Origin: Cladopsammia gracilis
Lineage: Eukaryota > Cnidaria > Anthozoa > Scleractinia > Dendrophylliidae
Assembly: GCA_022457155.1 (NCBI GenBank)
Contig: JAJGOT010000003.1
Coordinates: 3,150,501-3,214,500, forward strand
Reading direction: 5' to 3'
DNA length: 64,000 nucleotides
Position numbers and translations under genes: made by a program
The notes under the pieces: model-generated
Databases searched by the model: none
What the model saw: only the letters and a program-made list of their open reading frames with translations
Told to the model about the DNA's origin: nothing
In this document: positions 11,452 through 22,507 of the stretch, piece by piece
Position numbering within the stretch: the stretch's first letter is position 1
Layout: each line of letters begins with the position of its first letter

Positions 11452-14400
11452 TCAGACCGCTCCAGTTTCTTCTATTTCGGGCCTCTTCAGTTCTTCAATG
11501 ACTGTTTCCATATTTGGCCTCCCCCCAGGATACCTCGTTATGCAGCGCCTTACTAGGTTTTGAAACTTGCCTTTTCTCATCTCGGCCATTTGCCAATATC
11601 GCCGCATGGGGTCTGGCAGCTCCCTGATACATATTTCACAGAGGAGAACGCCAAAACTGTACACATCAACCTATTAATTCAAGAAATACAGGATTGAAAT
11701 GAGCATTCATGTAAACTCCGTTTTCGGGGAGTACAGAGAAAACAGTAACACTTCATTATGAAAGAACTACTCAACCTCCTCGCTAAACTTGGGGATGGGG
11801 GCCTGGGAGAGTTGAGTTTGAGGAAACTTTCTGTGGTAATTTAATGATAATTTGAGAGATCTATCAACCTATGTAATGTTTTGACCGCTTATATTTCAAA
11901 CATGAAAGACACATGTTAAAAATGTTTCAGCGGTTTTTTCAAAATCGAACAGTTTAATTTGTTTCAAATTTCTCTATTTAGTGTGCTACACTGTGTAGAT
12001 TATAGCGCATTTATTTGCTTGTCGCGGGTAGCCCCAAAATTAAAAGATATTTTCGATATTTTCGAGAAACGCACGCCTGGGCTCTACCTTGAGTGATGAC
12101 GTCAGAGTAGAAATATTTTGACGAATACCTACCATTCCATTAACTACTAACCGCTATTCCAGACATTCAGCTGGTGGGCAGCGACGCGAAGGAAAACTTG
12201 CGAACGGAGAAAAAAGGGAGGAAACTGGTCTTTCCCCCTCAGTCAGCACTCGCATTATTTTCCCTTCGCGCGCTGCTGATCCTTTGTTTCTCTTTATCTG
12301 AACGCCTGAAACAGGCGAAAACACTATCATATCGATATAGAAAACGGGTATCTTCCCATAATACAACTATTTCGTGCTTCTGATGTATACTGACCAACCT
12401 TGCAGCTAATTGGTTGAGCTGGGTCTATATTCCTGTACTCGGGAGCACAATATATCATAGCTCCTACGTTATCAATATTGCTCTGACGTACAAAATTAGC
12501 AGTGCCATAATCCGCCACTTTGGCTTTCCATTGGTCACCATGTCGCCTTAGCAACACATTGGCACTGCTGATGTCCTGATGGATGATAGGATCTGGGCGC
12601 TTCTGGTGCAGATAATTGAGGGCTCGAGCTACATCCAGTGAAATATAACACACCTCTGTTACAGAGAGAGGTGGATCGTTTTCTTGCCTCGCTCTCAAGC
12701 TGATATCCATGATCTCCGTGACTAACAATGGCCTTTCTTCATTAATCGCTGCTCCAATAAACTGCAACAGGCAAGGATGGCGGCATTTAGAAGCTATGTC
12801 CACTTCTCGCTCAAACAAACGTCTGTTGTTGTCACACATAATGTTTTCGTGTATTTCTTTTATGGCGACAACACAACCATGAAATGTTCCCCGAAAAACA
12901 GTCCCCCAGGCCCCTCGCCCGAGCACCTGATCTGTGATTTGAATGTCAAAACGACTAACGATCCAGTCAGGTGGATTTTCTCGTTGACTCTTACGCTGTT
13001 CTGTTTGTGTTAATTGTTCTCTCATTGCTGTCATTTCTTGCTGATCTGTTTCTGACTGACTTTGCAATTCAGCAACTTGTTGTCGTTCCTCTCGTAATTG
13101 TCCTTCCAACTGCTCTCTCATTATTGTCATTACTATCATTTCTTGCTGATTTGTTTCTAACTGTCTTTGCAGCTCAGTAACTTGTTGTTGTTCCTCTCGT
13201 AATTGTGATTGCAACTGCTCTCTCATTGTTGTCATTTCCTGCTGATTTGTTTCTAACTGTATTTCCAATGATCGCCTTAAAAGCTGCTCTTTTCCTGCTG
13301 ACTTTTCTCGCTGGTTTGTATTCAACTGAACTTGAAGTTCTAAATGGCGCTCGAACATCTCTCTCATTGCTGTCATTTCTTGCTCTTTTGTTTCCAACTG
13401 TCTTTGCAGTTCAGCAACTTGTTGTTTCTCTGGTAATTGTCTTTCCAACTGATCTTCTATTGCTGTCTTTCCTCGCTGTTTTTCAGTAGTTCGTTTTTGT
13501 CTCTTTCTTAATAGTCCACTTTGTCTTTGAAATGTACTCATTTCTTTTCTCGTTGCTGTCATTTCTTGCTCTTTTGTTTTCAACTGTCTTTGCAGTTCAG
13601 CAACTTGTTGTTTCTCTGGTAATTGTCTTTCCAACTGATCTTCTATTGCTGTCTTTCCTGGCTGTTTTTCAGTAGTTCGTTTTTGTCTCTTTTTAAATTG
13701 TTCACTTTGTCTTTGAAATGCATTCATTTGTTCTTTCATTGCTGTCATTTCTTGCTCTTTTGTTTCTAACTGTCCTTGCAGTTCAGCAACTTGTTGTTGT
13801 TCCTCTCGTAATTGTCCTTCCAACTGTTCTCTCGTTGTTGTCATTTCTTGCTCTTTTGTTTCTAACTGTCTTTGCAGTTCAGCAACTTGTTGTTGTTGCT
13901 CTCGTAATTGTCCTTCCAACTGTTCTCTCGTTGTTGTCATTTCTTGCTCTTTTGTTTCTAACTGTCTTTGCAGTTCAGCAACTTGTTGTTGTTGCTCTCG
14001 TGATTGTCCTTCCAACTGTTCTCTCATCAGTGTTGTCATTTCTTGCTCTTTTGTTTCCAACTGTCTTTGCAGTTCAGCAACTTGTTGTTTCTCTGGTAAT
14101 TGTCTTTCCAACTGATCTTCTATTGCTGTCTTTCCTCGCTGTTTTTCAGTAGTTCGTTTTTGTCTCTTTCTTAATAGTCCACTTTGTCTTTGAAATGTAC
14201 TCATTTCTTTTCTCGTTGCTGTCATTTCTTGCTCTTTTGTTTTCAACTGTCTTTGCAGTTCAGCAACTTGTTGTTTCTCTGGTAATTGTCTTTCCAACTG
14301 ATCTTCTATTGCTGTCTTTCCTGGCTGTTTTTCAGTAGTTCGTTTTTGTCTCTTTTTAAATTGTTCACTTTGTCTTTGAAATGCATTCATTTGTTCTTTC

Positions 14401-15869
14401 ATTGCTGTCATTTCTTGCTCTTTTGTTTCTAACTGTCCTTGCAGTTCAGCAACTTGTTGTTGTTCCTCTCGTAATTGTCCTTCCAACTGTTCTCTCGTTG
14501 TTGTCATTTCTTGCTCTTTTGTTTCTAACTGTCTTTGCAGTTCAGCAACTTGTTGTTGTTGCTCTCGTAATTGTCCTTCCAACTGTTCTCTCGTTGTTGT
14601 CATTTCTTGCTCTTTTGTTTCTAACTGTCTTTGCAGTTCAGCAACTTGTTGTTGTTGCTCTCGTGATTGTCCTTCCAACTGTTCTCTCATCAGTGTTGTC
14701 ATTTCTTGCTCTTTTGTTTCCAACTGTCTTTGCAGTTCAGCAACTTGTTGTTTCTCTGGTAATTGTCTTTCCAACTGATCTTCTATTGCTGTCTTTCCTC
14801 GCTGTTTTTCAGTAGTTCGTTTTTGTCTCTTTCTTAATAGTCCACTTTGTCTTTGAAATGTACTCATTTCTTTTCTCGTTGCTGTCATTTCTTGCTCTTT
14901 TGTTTTCAACTGTCTTTGCAGTTCAGCAACTTGTTGTTTCTCTGGTAATTGTCTTTCCAACTGATCTTCTATTGCTGTCTTTCCTGGCTGTTTTTCAGTA
15001 GTTCGTTTTTGTCTCTTTCTAAATTGTTCACTTTGTCTTTGAAATGCATTCATTTGTTCTTTCATTGCTGTCATTTCTTGCTCTTTTGTTTCTAACTGTC
15101 TTTGCAGTTCAGCAACTTGTTGTTGTTCCTCTCGTAATTGTCCTTCCAACTGTTCTCTCGTTGTTGTCATTTCTTGCTCTTTTGTTTCTAACTGTCTTTG
15201 CAGTTCAGCAACTTGTTGTTGTTCCTCTCGTAATTGTCCTTCCAACTGTTCTCTCGTTGTTGTCATTTCTTGCTCTTTTGTTTCTAACTGTCTTTGCAGT
15301 TCAGGAACTTGTTGTTGTTGCTCTCGTGATTGTCCTTCCAACTGTTCTCTCATCAGTGTTGTCATTTCTTGCTCTTTTGTTTCTAACTGTCTTTGCAGTT
15401 CAGCAACTTGTTGTTGTTGCTCTCGTGATTGTCCTTCCAACTGCTCTCTCATCAGTGTTGTCATTTCTTGCCGAATTCTTTCTACCTGAATCGACAGTTC
15501 GGTTTTTTCTTGTTGTTCCTCGCGTAATTGACCGTGTAGGTCCTCTTTCATTGTTATCATTTCTTGATCTTTTGTTTCCAACTGTCTTTGCAGTTCAGTA
15601 ACTAGTTGTTGTTCATTTTGTAATCGTTTTTCTATCATTGTTGTCATTTCTTGACTTATTTCTAAGTGACTTTGCCGCTCTCGTAATTGTCCTTCCAACT
15701 GTTCTCTCATTGTTGTCATTTCTTGCTGGTTTGTTTCTAACTGTCTTTGCAGTTCAGTAACTCGTTGTTGTTCCTCTCGTAAATGTCCTTCTAACCGCTC
15801 TCTCATTCCTTGCTCCATGTTTTCTAACTGACTCTGCATTTCAGTAACTCGTAGTTGTTTCTCTATGAG
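11452..15869 (-). CDS. Long coiled-coil protein with a C-terminal TKL-like protein kinase domain
   Basis: Two exons are visible: 15869(or 15839)-12399 and 11670-11452. The donor is AAG|GTTGGT and the acceptor AATAG|GTTGAT, joining ISCK to VDVYSFGVLL. From Met at 15839 the protein would be 1219 residues. Residues 1 to about 945 are Gln/Glu/Arg-rich coiled coil built from 32-residue repeats (core LRQQQ/LREEQ...VAELQRQLETKEQEMTT). Residues about 965-1219 are the kinase: glycine loop GRGAWGTVFRG, Lys in VAIK (about 994), Glu in the FEREVD helix, HQD in place of HRD (Asp about 1089), DYG in place of DFG (Asp about 1110), CAPE, and RPNMETVIEEL at the end. The catalytic Lys and both Asp are kept, so activity is plausible; Ser/Thr specificity is inferred from TKL resemblance. 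The frame continues ten coiled-coil codons upstream of that Met to a TAG at 15870-15872, which could be the AG of an acceptor, so the true N-terminus is probably in an unseen exon. Probably a cytosolic self-associating kinase (inference). Confidence 0.88.
11671..12398 (-). other. Intron of the kinase gene, with an insertion
   Basis: 728-bp GT-AG intron between the two kinase exons. Its ends align with the intron of the broken copy (4851-5657). A segment at about 12150-12325 has no counterpart there and looks like a short inserted repeat. No clear target duplication was seen. Confidence 0.65.
13055..15601. repeat. Coding higher-order repeat, 663-bp units
   Basis: Two adjacent 663-bp (221-codon) blocks, 13718-14380 and 14381-15043, are almost identical, and partial further blocks lie on either side. 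Each block contains several 96-bp (32-codon) coiled-coil repeats plus a basic linker (RKRQKRTTEKQ). The near-identity shows recent unequal exchange or conversion. Copy number may be polymorphic or mis-assembled. The long open frames on the opposite strand here are shadows of this repeat. Confidence 0.9.
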
Positions 15870-15872
15870 CTA

Positions 15873-16358
15873 TTTATCTTGATCTTTCAAGTAATGGAGG
15901 GGATCTAAAAAATTGTGGCGGAGAAAACTAGCTGTTAATCATGTGATCTTTATGAAGTAAAAATTGTTTTAAAGGATCTAGATATAAAATATCAGACGTA
16001 AATTAAGAGCAAATACCACGGCAAAGTTAAAAAAATCTAAAATTCGCTCTTCTTTTGCATACAGGTATACAATTGCTGTGTAGTTTTTTTTTTTCCTTGA
16101 AAAATTTATTTGTTTCTGAGAAAGTTGTACAACTTGACATAATCTAAACACCATAATTTCATAAAAATTAGATAAATCTAAGTATTCAAAAGCTTATGGC
16201 TCTCCCGTGCTCCGTAAAACGAAAGGCGAAAAACAACTATGGTTTTGAGCATGTAATGTGTAATGTAATGTAATGTAATGTAATGTAAATCTTTATCAGT
16301 TAAACACGGAAAATCATCAGTTAAGTTAATAATTAAAAATTAAAACTACAATCTTGGT
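15873..16358. other. Non-coding stretch upstream of the kinase exon, with a dispersed repeat
   Basis: About 16135-16250 is an inverted match to 34683-34800 (shared core AAAAGCTTATGGCTCTCCCG), so it is a dispersed repeat. A (TAATG)n run follows at 16255-16286. No N-terminal kinase exon is recognisable. Confidence 0.55.
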
Positions 16359-16579
16359 CAGAAATTTTGGGACACTTTACCTTTTTCCCTACAAATTGAC
16401 TTTGTCGTTACCTCCCCCTCCCCACCCCCAATACAATGTTGAGTTTTATGCATATAACCAAGCCACAATGTCTCAACTTTGTATTGGGGGGAGGGGGAAC
16501 TAGGAAATGGAACGATAGTTTCTCTCTTCGAAAAAAATTGTCATTGTGTAGCATTTTCTTAAGTGTCCCAAACTATTTT
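16359..16579. mobile_element. Small TIR element, about 220 bp
   Basis: The outer inverted motif is TTTTGGGACACT at the left and AGTGTCCCAAA at the right. Inside is a hairpin of 16411-16499 (CTCCCCCTCC...CAATAC and its complement). No coding capacity. Confidence 0.5.
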
Positions 16580-17051
16580 GTCCACGGTTGTCCGAGAGAG
16601 AATTTTGAAAGAGACAGGTCCGTCGCATGAAAAAAAGCCTTTAGCAGCATAAATAGAGAGCCGGTGGTGGCAGTAGGTGCCGCATGTGATCATGAACGTA
16701 AGTACTATAGTTTTGGGTGACATAAAGCATAGTTTTTGGGTGTTTTTTAATTCAAATTTCAAGCATCGCGTTTCGTGAACTTTGTATAGTTTGTTTTTGA
16801 GTCATAAGAAGCGCAAATATAGAACTGTTGCTATTACGGATGAAAAGCAGGTTGTCTATATGATGAAAGAAGTGTGTTTTTCCAGTAGCAGTGCGATTGA
16901 AAAGAAACAAAGACCTCTAAATGTTGAAAAATACACATTTGTGTTAGCACCGGAAGTGCGTGTGAACAGTTCTCCACTGAAATTCGACAGTGCTCACACG
17001 AATTTTCAAGCCGAACAACGGAAAATGCGCGCGTTTACTAACGTTTTCTAT
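16580..17051. other. Non-coding stretch
   Basis: A 93-codon frame at 16782-17063 ends inside the next inverted repeat and has no recognised domain. No gene supported. Confidence 0.35.
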
Positions 17052-17252
17052 TGCAATATTTAAGCAATAGAACACATTTTCTATGACTTTACCGGCGTAA
17101 TAGAACCACGCGGAATGTTGGGAGAACACGAGAAAAGCTTGTAAACCACGAGCCGTGGGCGAGTGGTTTACAAGCTTTTCGAGTGTTCTCCCAACATCCC
17201 AAGTGGTTCTATTACGCCGGTAAAGTTATAGAAAATGTGTTCTATTGCTTTT
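17052..17252. mobile_element. Hairpin MITE with arms of about 95 bp
   Basis: Arms at about 17052-17146 and 17160-17252 are near-complementary (inner end GTGGTTTACAAGCTTTTC, outer end AGCAATAGAACACATTTTCT). A fragment related to the arm (TTCTATGAGTTTACCGGCAC) recurs near 18600, which supports a dispersed family. Confidence 0.75.
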
Positions 17253-19370
17253 ATGAAATAACTATGAAAAGCGTTTGGAAAGAGAGAAATTTGTTGTAGT
17301 TTTGTGCCGATCAAGTAGCTTGTTCTCATAACATTCATCATATGACCGGGAAAACCAATCAGAGCCGCTGAAAGAATGAACTTTACACGATGCCACTGAC
17401 AAAGCTGCACTGACAAATTCACGGGTTTAACGAAAGTGATGAAAAGTTTTAATTTTCGTCAGTTGGAATTTATCAGCTGAAAGAGGAAAATATATTCAAT
17501 GATTCAAAAGTTCTTTGAATGGGAAATCCAGAAAATTGTTTCCGGAATCTGCCGCCGCAAACATGAATGTACGAGGAAAGTTTGAAAGCCTAAAATTTTT
17601 ATGGCGTATGTTGGATTCAAAGATTGCCTTCTTGTCAAGAATTTTTCAATTGGAATAAAGGTTAGTTCCAGAAACTCAGCTTCTGAAAATGTTTTCGACT
17701 TTATCCACTTACTTTGAAGTGTACAATGAAGCCCGTACTTCTCTACATTTTAAGTTCTGAATGAAAACTAAGCTCATTGTTTTTTAAGCCTACAGTTGAA
17801 TTGTTTGATCATTCCATGCAAATAATTTGTTTAACCATAAACCTATAATTTTTGTTAGCTTCATTTTCTTCTTGCTAAATGATCATTCTTGCTTGGACAC
17901 ATAATCAGAATTTAAACTGCATCGGGTACAAAGGTATTCAATGAAAAAATCTCAAAAACAAAACACGATAAAGCGTAAGATAAATGGAATCGGCGTAAAA
18001 TAATTATCCTAAACAACAAAGCTATAAGCTTAAGCTTAAGCCTTGCTTTTTAATTCCACTGTGAAAATCTGTCTTATTTAGAAGTTATCTTAGGATTTGT
18101 AGGAACATTTATAAACTTCAGTTCAGTGAATTTCAATCGAAAATTCCTCAGTTTGAAAGCCATTGTTTTCTCTTTGGGATCCATAATTTTTGAGCTTTCC
18201 ACTAATAGCTAAACCTTCAGTTCAATGAACTTCACAAAGTACATATCGAGGTTGTTTTGATTGTCATTGATCGCTGCATGTAAGCCTTTCCAAGCCAATG
18301 TTAAATGGAAATATATTCCTGTTGTTGATATCAGTTTTAAAATATTAAAGCTTAGTGTTCTTTTGTCGTTAAGCCGTTTTTTGTTTGCGTGCGTGGGAAA
18401 TATTTTTTTTATTTTGTAGGTTTGAGCAGCAACTTATCGTTTACAAGAAACATATCTTCTCTTCTCATCTTCTAACAGACCACAATATGCAATAAGACAC
18501 TAAACCGGCTCGTGTTGTGAAATTCTTTCTCCTCACGCTTGTGTTGATGCAGTGGAAAATTGAACTTTGTTTACTTTACAGTTTCGCTTGCGCGGTTTTC
18601 TATGAGTTTACCGGCACAATAGTTAATAGGTCTTTGGCCAATCAGAACGCGCGTAGTATCTCAGTTATTTTATAAATGAGAAATAGTCTATTCAATGTAA
18701 TTACATTCGAAACTCTCGAACAGTTGTTGAATTTGTAATTTTATCAACAGTGCTCCCTCATAACAAAGATGAGAAATATTTGATTTCTTGTTTACTTTAA
18801 CGCTAATATGCTGGAGCACTGTTGAAAATGGAATAAAACCTGCAGTACTGATACAAACTACCTCCGTAAACAATTCTTCTAACAAGATTGAAACATTTTA
18901 ACTGCTTACGTGGCTATCTTTCGGTGCTCGAGCAAGAGAAAAGAAGAAAATGCTGATGGAGTACTGTTGCGGAGCACTGTTGTCGTTACTCATTTATAAT
19001 GACACATGATATGCGTGACTTTAAATTTCCGGTAAGCTAGCATGTTAAATTGTGTTTCTAGGAAAACGAAACTCTTTTAATTGAAGCCTGAATTTAGGCT
19101 CACAGAGAGAAAAAATAGTGACTCTTTAACTTTTTGGGGGATTCTTACAACAAAAATCCGTTTACAACCTTACCCATGTAGAGCGTTTGCTTGGTCAAAT
19201 AGGCATAACATTTATTGCAAATTCATCATTTCTCTTCCTAGAGTGATATGGTCATCACTGGCCATAAGGTCGACTTTAAAAAATAAAAGATCGATTGCAT
19301 TATATCAAACCAAGACCTGTTTCCGTTATAATGTCACTTACATATAACCAACCCACCCCTCCCCCCATAT
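17253..19370. other. Non-coding stretch
   Basis: About 2.1 kb of AT-rich sequence without a supported ORF. Near 18598-18650 there is a fragment related to the 17052-17252 element. Nothing else recognised. Confidence 0.45.
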
Positions 19371-21740
19371 TTTGTTATGTCACGTTTATTTTTATAATGC
19401 TAAACACCCTAACGCACATTTAAACCAGTAGATCTCCACTTTAGTCACAATATTTGGTTATTTTCTAACGAAAATGAGCAATTTAAACAGAAACACATTC
19501 CGACATGTAGTACAACTGCTTTACATGATTGCGGTGTGGGAATCCGATATCTCAGATACTTTCTTAATACCCCGTTTAAACTGCCCAATAGAACAAACGC
19601 TTTTTAAATCTTGTGGCAAGTTGTTCCACAAACAAGCCCCGCTGTAGCAAAAACTTCGTTTTAGGTAATTAGTATTTGGCTTAGGCAGCGAAAGCTTTCC
19701 TTCAAGATTTCTTAGGTTATAATCATTAACGTGACGTTGAGTGAAGAGACATTGAAGATAGTCTGGGGCAAGTTCATTTAATGTTTTATACATAATTAAA
19801 GCTTTCTGCTTTTTACGACGAAGAGACAGCTTCTCCCACTTAAGCATCGCAAGAAGGAGGTTGGAGCTCGTATCAAAAGGTGATTGAGTAATTACTCTGG
19901 CAGCGCGATTTTGTAATTTTTGTAATTTATCACTTAAATAGCCACTCATACTATCCCAAACCGGGCTGCAGTAATCAAAATGTGGTAATATTAAAGCATT
20001 GTAAATTTGAACTGCAACATCCGTCGGAATAAAAGGTCGTACACGTTTCAATGCACCAATGGCTGAAGAGACTTTCTTGCTTATCTCGTCAACGTGTTTA
20101 GACCAAGAGAGTTGTGCATCAATGGTAAGACCCAGAGATTTAGTATGGTCAACTCTCTTGATCATCCTGTCATCGATACTTATATTAATCTCCTCACATT
20201 GGGCATTCAATCTCTGCCTAGATCCGATTATCATTAGCTCAGTTTTGGCCACATTTAAACTTAATAATTTGTTGGCTCTCAGCCAACAAGTAAGATTGTT
20301 AAGTTCAGAAGTCACTGCTAGTTTCAGATCGGCTAGTGTTTTTGCAGATAAAGTTATACTGGTGTCATCGGCAAACATTCTCGGCGCAGCAACCCGCAGG
20401 CAGTTAGGGAGATCGTTCATGTACATCAAGAAAAGCAAGGGACCCAGGATGCTACCCTGCGGTACGCCACAAGTAACAGTACTGGCAGTTGACAGATTAC
20501 CATTTACATTACACCTTTGGGTCCGATTACTTAGGTATGACTGAAACCACTTAGCAGTTGCCTGGTCAGCACCAAAGTAAGACAATTTACGTAAAATAAT
20601 TTCGTGATCAATTGTATCAAAAGCTTTTTAAAGGTCAATGAAGACTACTCCGTTCAGGTAACCGTTGTCGATGTTAACAGACCAGCTATTTGTCGCCTCA
20701 AGCAAGGCCGTTAGAGTGCTATGTAAGGAGCGAAAGCCAGACTGACAACTTGATAACAATTGATTGTCATTTAGGTATTGATACAGTTGGTCGTAAACAA
20801 TTTTTCAAAAACCTTCGAAACAACCGGAATAACGGAAATTGGACGATAATTGTTGAGGTCCGATTTTTCACCCTTTTTAAATACCGGAGTTACCCTGGCC
20901 ATTTTCCATTCTGTTGGATAAATCCCAGTGATAATTGACTTTGTAAATATGGCGGTCAGCGATGGAGTAACAATATTAGCAGCCATTTTCAACAACTTAC
21001 TTGGGATCATATCAAGGCCAGTGGCTTTCTTTTCATCAATATTCCTTAATAGGTTAAAAACAACTTCGAGACTATCAGTGTGTAAAAGGTAACACTCGGG
21101 ATTTACTTCTGCAGCAGGAACCTCTTGGGCTAGCACTTGGCCAATGTTTGTGAAATGATCATTCTCAAACTCATTAATAATTCATGACGAGAACACAAAG
21201 GAAATCACTACCGTGAAGGAGGTTTTAAAATCGTTTCTTAATTTGCATAGATTTTGGCGATTTTATTCCTTCGTTTTCTCCGCATTTAACGATCAGTTTG
21301 AGAAGCTATATCAAACACTCGAAACAGTGTTTCATCAGATTTCCAAACACCTTGAAGTGGTTTAAAAAAACTCGGCTGCGCCTCGTTTTTCCAATCCACT
21401 TCTCGGTATTTGGAAATCTGATGAAACACTGTTCCTCGTGTTTGATATATTACTTAAAAGCTTTCGCCATGTCGCCAGGACTGCTTATTGTTCTATTGTC
21501 AACTTGGATTTCTAAAATATTCGTCGACTTACTAGTGTTACGTGAAGTTAACTCGTTAACGAGGGTCCATGTTTTGCGCGGATTACCTTTGCTAACTTTC
21601 AAGTTATCAGAAAAGTAGCGCTTCTTTGCTTGTTTAATTGCATTATTTGCTTTGTTTCTAGCACATTTAAATTGCTCCCACATGTCATGATCATTCGATG
21701 AAATTGCTTTCTTTTTAATTAAATCTCTTTCTTTTTAATT
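19371..21740 (-). pseudogene. Dead non-LTR retrotransposon (LINE), reverse transcriptase region
   Basis: Pieces on the minus strand in order: linker before the RT (21683-21450; WEQFKCARNKANNAIKQAKK), RT N-terminal part (21136-20771; KKATGLDMIPSKLLK, ARVTPVFKKGEKS, NNYRPISV), RT core and C-terminal part (20585-19521; TCGVPQGSILGPLLFLMYMN, catalytic FADD, then the LINE-typical tail with NYLKRSFCYSGACLWNNLP). Lesions: a frameshift near 20790 (VFEKL|FTTNC), a TAA at 20628-20630 inside IDL*KAFDTIDH, and a MITE inserted at 21178-21453. The endonuclease domain is missing and the 5' end is truncated near 21740. Clade probably CR1/Jockey-like; that is a guess from the RT style. Confidence 0.88.
21178..21453. 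mobile_element. 276-bp MITE inserted in the LINE
   Basis: It splits the LINE frame between MAKAF and the downstream ENDHFTNIG segment. TTAA lies on both sides (21174-21177 and 21454-21457), suggesting a TTAA or TAA target duplication. The inner part is a large hairpin (21303-21452: TATCAAACACTCGAAACAGT and its complement), with arms of about 55 bp. TTAA targeting is typical of piggyBac; the assignment is tentative because the outermost bases are not obviously inverted. Confidence 0.7.
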
Positions 21741-22428
21741 AAACCTTTGTTTAGAATTTCGTAATATTAAGAATGACAATACTAGAGTTGGCGATCTTTC
21801 AAAATATTTAGTTTGGGGAAATGAATTTGGCATTTTTAAGAATTTGTTGAAAATTGCGAATGAAAGACATAAAATAACGCCATCTTGTGTGTGCGTGACC
21901 AACAAAAAAAAAATACTAAAAACGTTTTTCCTTGAGAAATCTTGGCAACCCTGACACCAAAAAAAAAATAAAATAATAATGGAAATATACAAACCTTAAA
22001 GTGCCACTAAGATAAAAAATATTCATTTTCTGTTCTCTTCATATTTTAAAAATATAAGTACTCGTTACCTACCTTGCGAAGTTTCAAGTCAAAACTCGTA
22101 CGGGAAGTGCTGTTATTTTAACTTCACACTTCGAATTCGGCTTGCCGCCATAACTCAATTCAAAAATGACCGGAACCGAACCCTGAGAGTTGGACCGAGT
22201 TGGCCTAAAGATTTTGTGACGTCAATAACTCAACACGTGCCTTGTCTGTGACCCGGAGGGAACCGCGTTGAGTCGTTGACGTCACAAATCAAGTCAAGTG
22301 TACCAGATCGCAAACCAGTAGAACGTGGTCTCGGATTTATGAACGGAGTAATGGCGGACGGATTTTACGTGATTTTCGTGGGTTTTCGGCCAGCTATTTT
22401 TGGACTGTGTAAGAATATATCAATGTAA
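21741..22428. repeat. Dispersed-repeat fragment and CRE-containing non-coding region
   Basis: About 21770-21990 is the inverse of 34510-34700 (shared GACAATACTAGAGTTG and nearby bases), so it is a repeat copy. From 22000 to 22430 no gene is seen. Two TGACGTCA palindromes (near 22218 and 22279) and a CACGTG near 22235 would suit a CREB/bHLH-type promoter, but no transcript start can be tied to them. Confidence 0.45.
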
Positions 22429-22507
22429 TAGGCCATTTCCGAGTTACGCGTTATGCCTCGTTGTCAAAGCGAGGCTAGGTGCACAACCTTTCACATGAAA
22501 ATGGTTT

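Noticed and set aside
12777..15601. Several long open frames on the plus strand opposite the kinase exon, including two identical 144-codon frames
   Set aside because: They are antisense shadows of the coiled-coil repeat; their identity simply reflects the 663-bp DNA duplication, and Leu/Val-rich text is the complement of Gln/Glu codons.
20059..20544. 161-codon plus-strand ORF
   Set aside because: Antisense of the LINE reverse transcriptase.
22100..22430. CRE/E-box promoter
   Set aside because: Two TGACGTCA and one CACGTG are suggestive, but no gene start lies nearby and the region is flanked by repeats.
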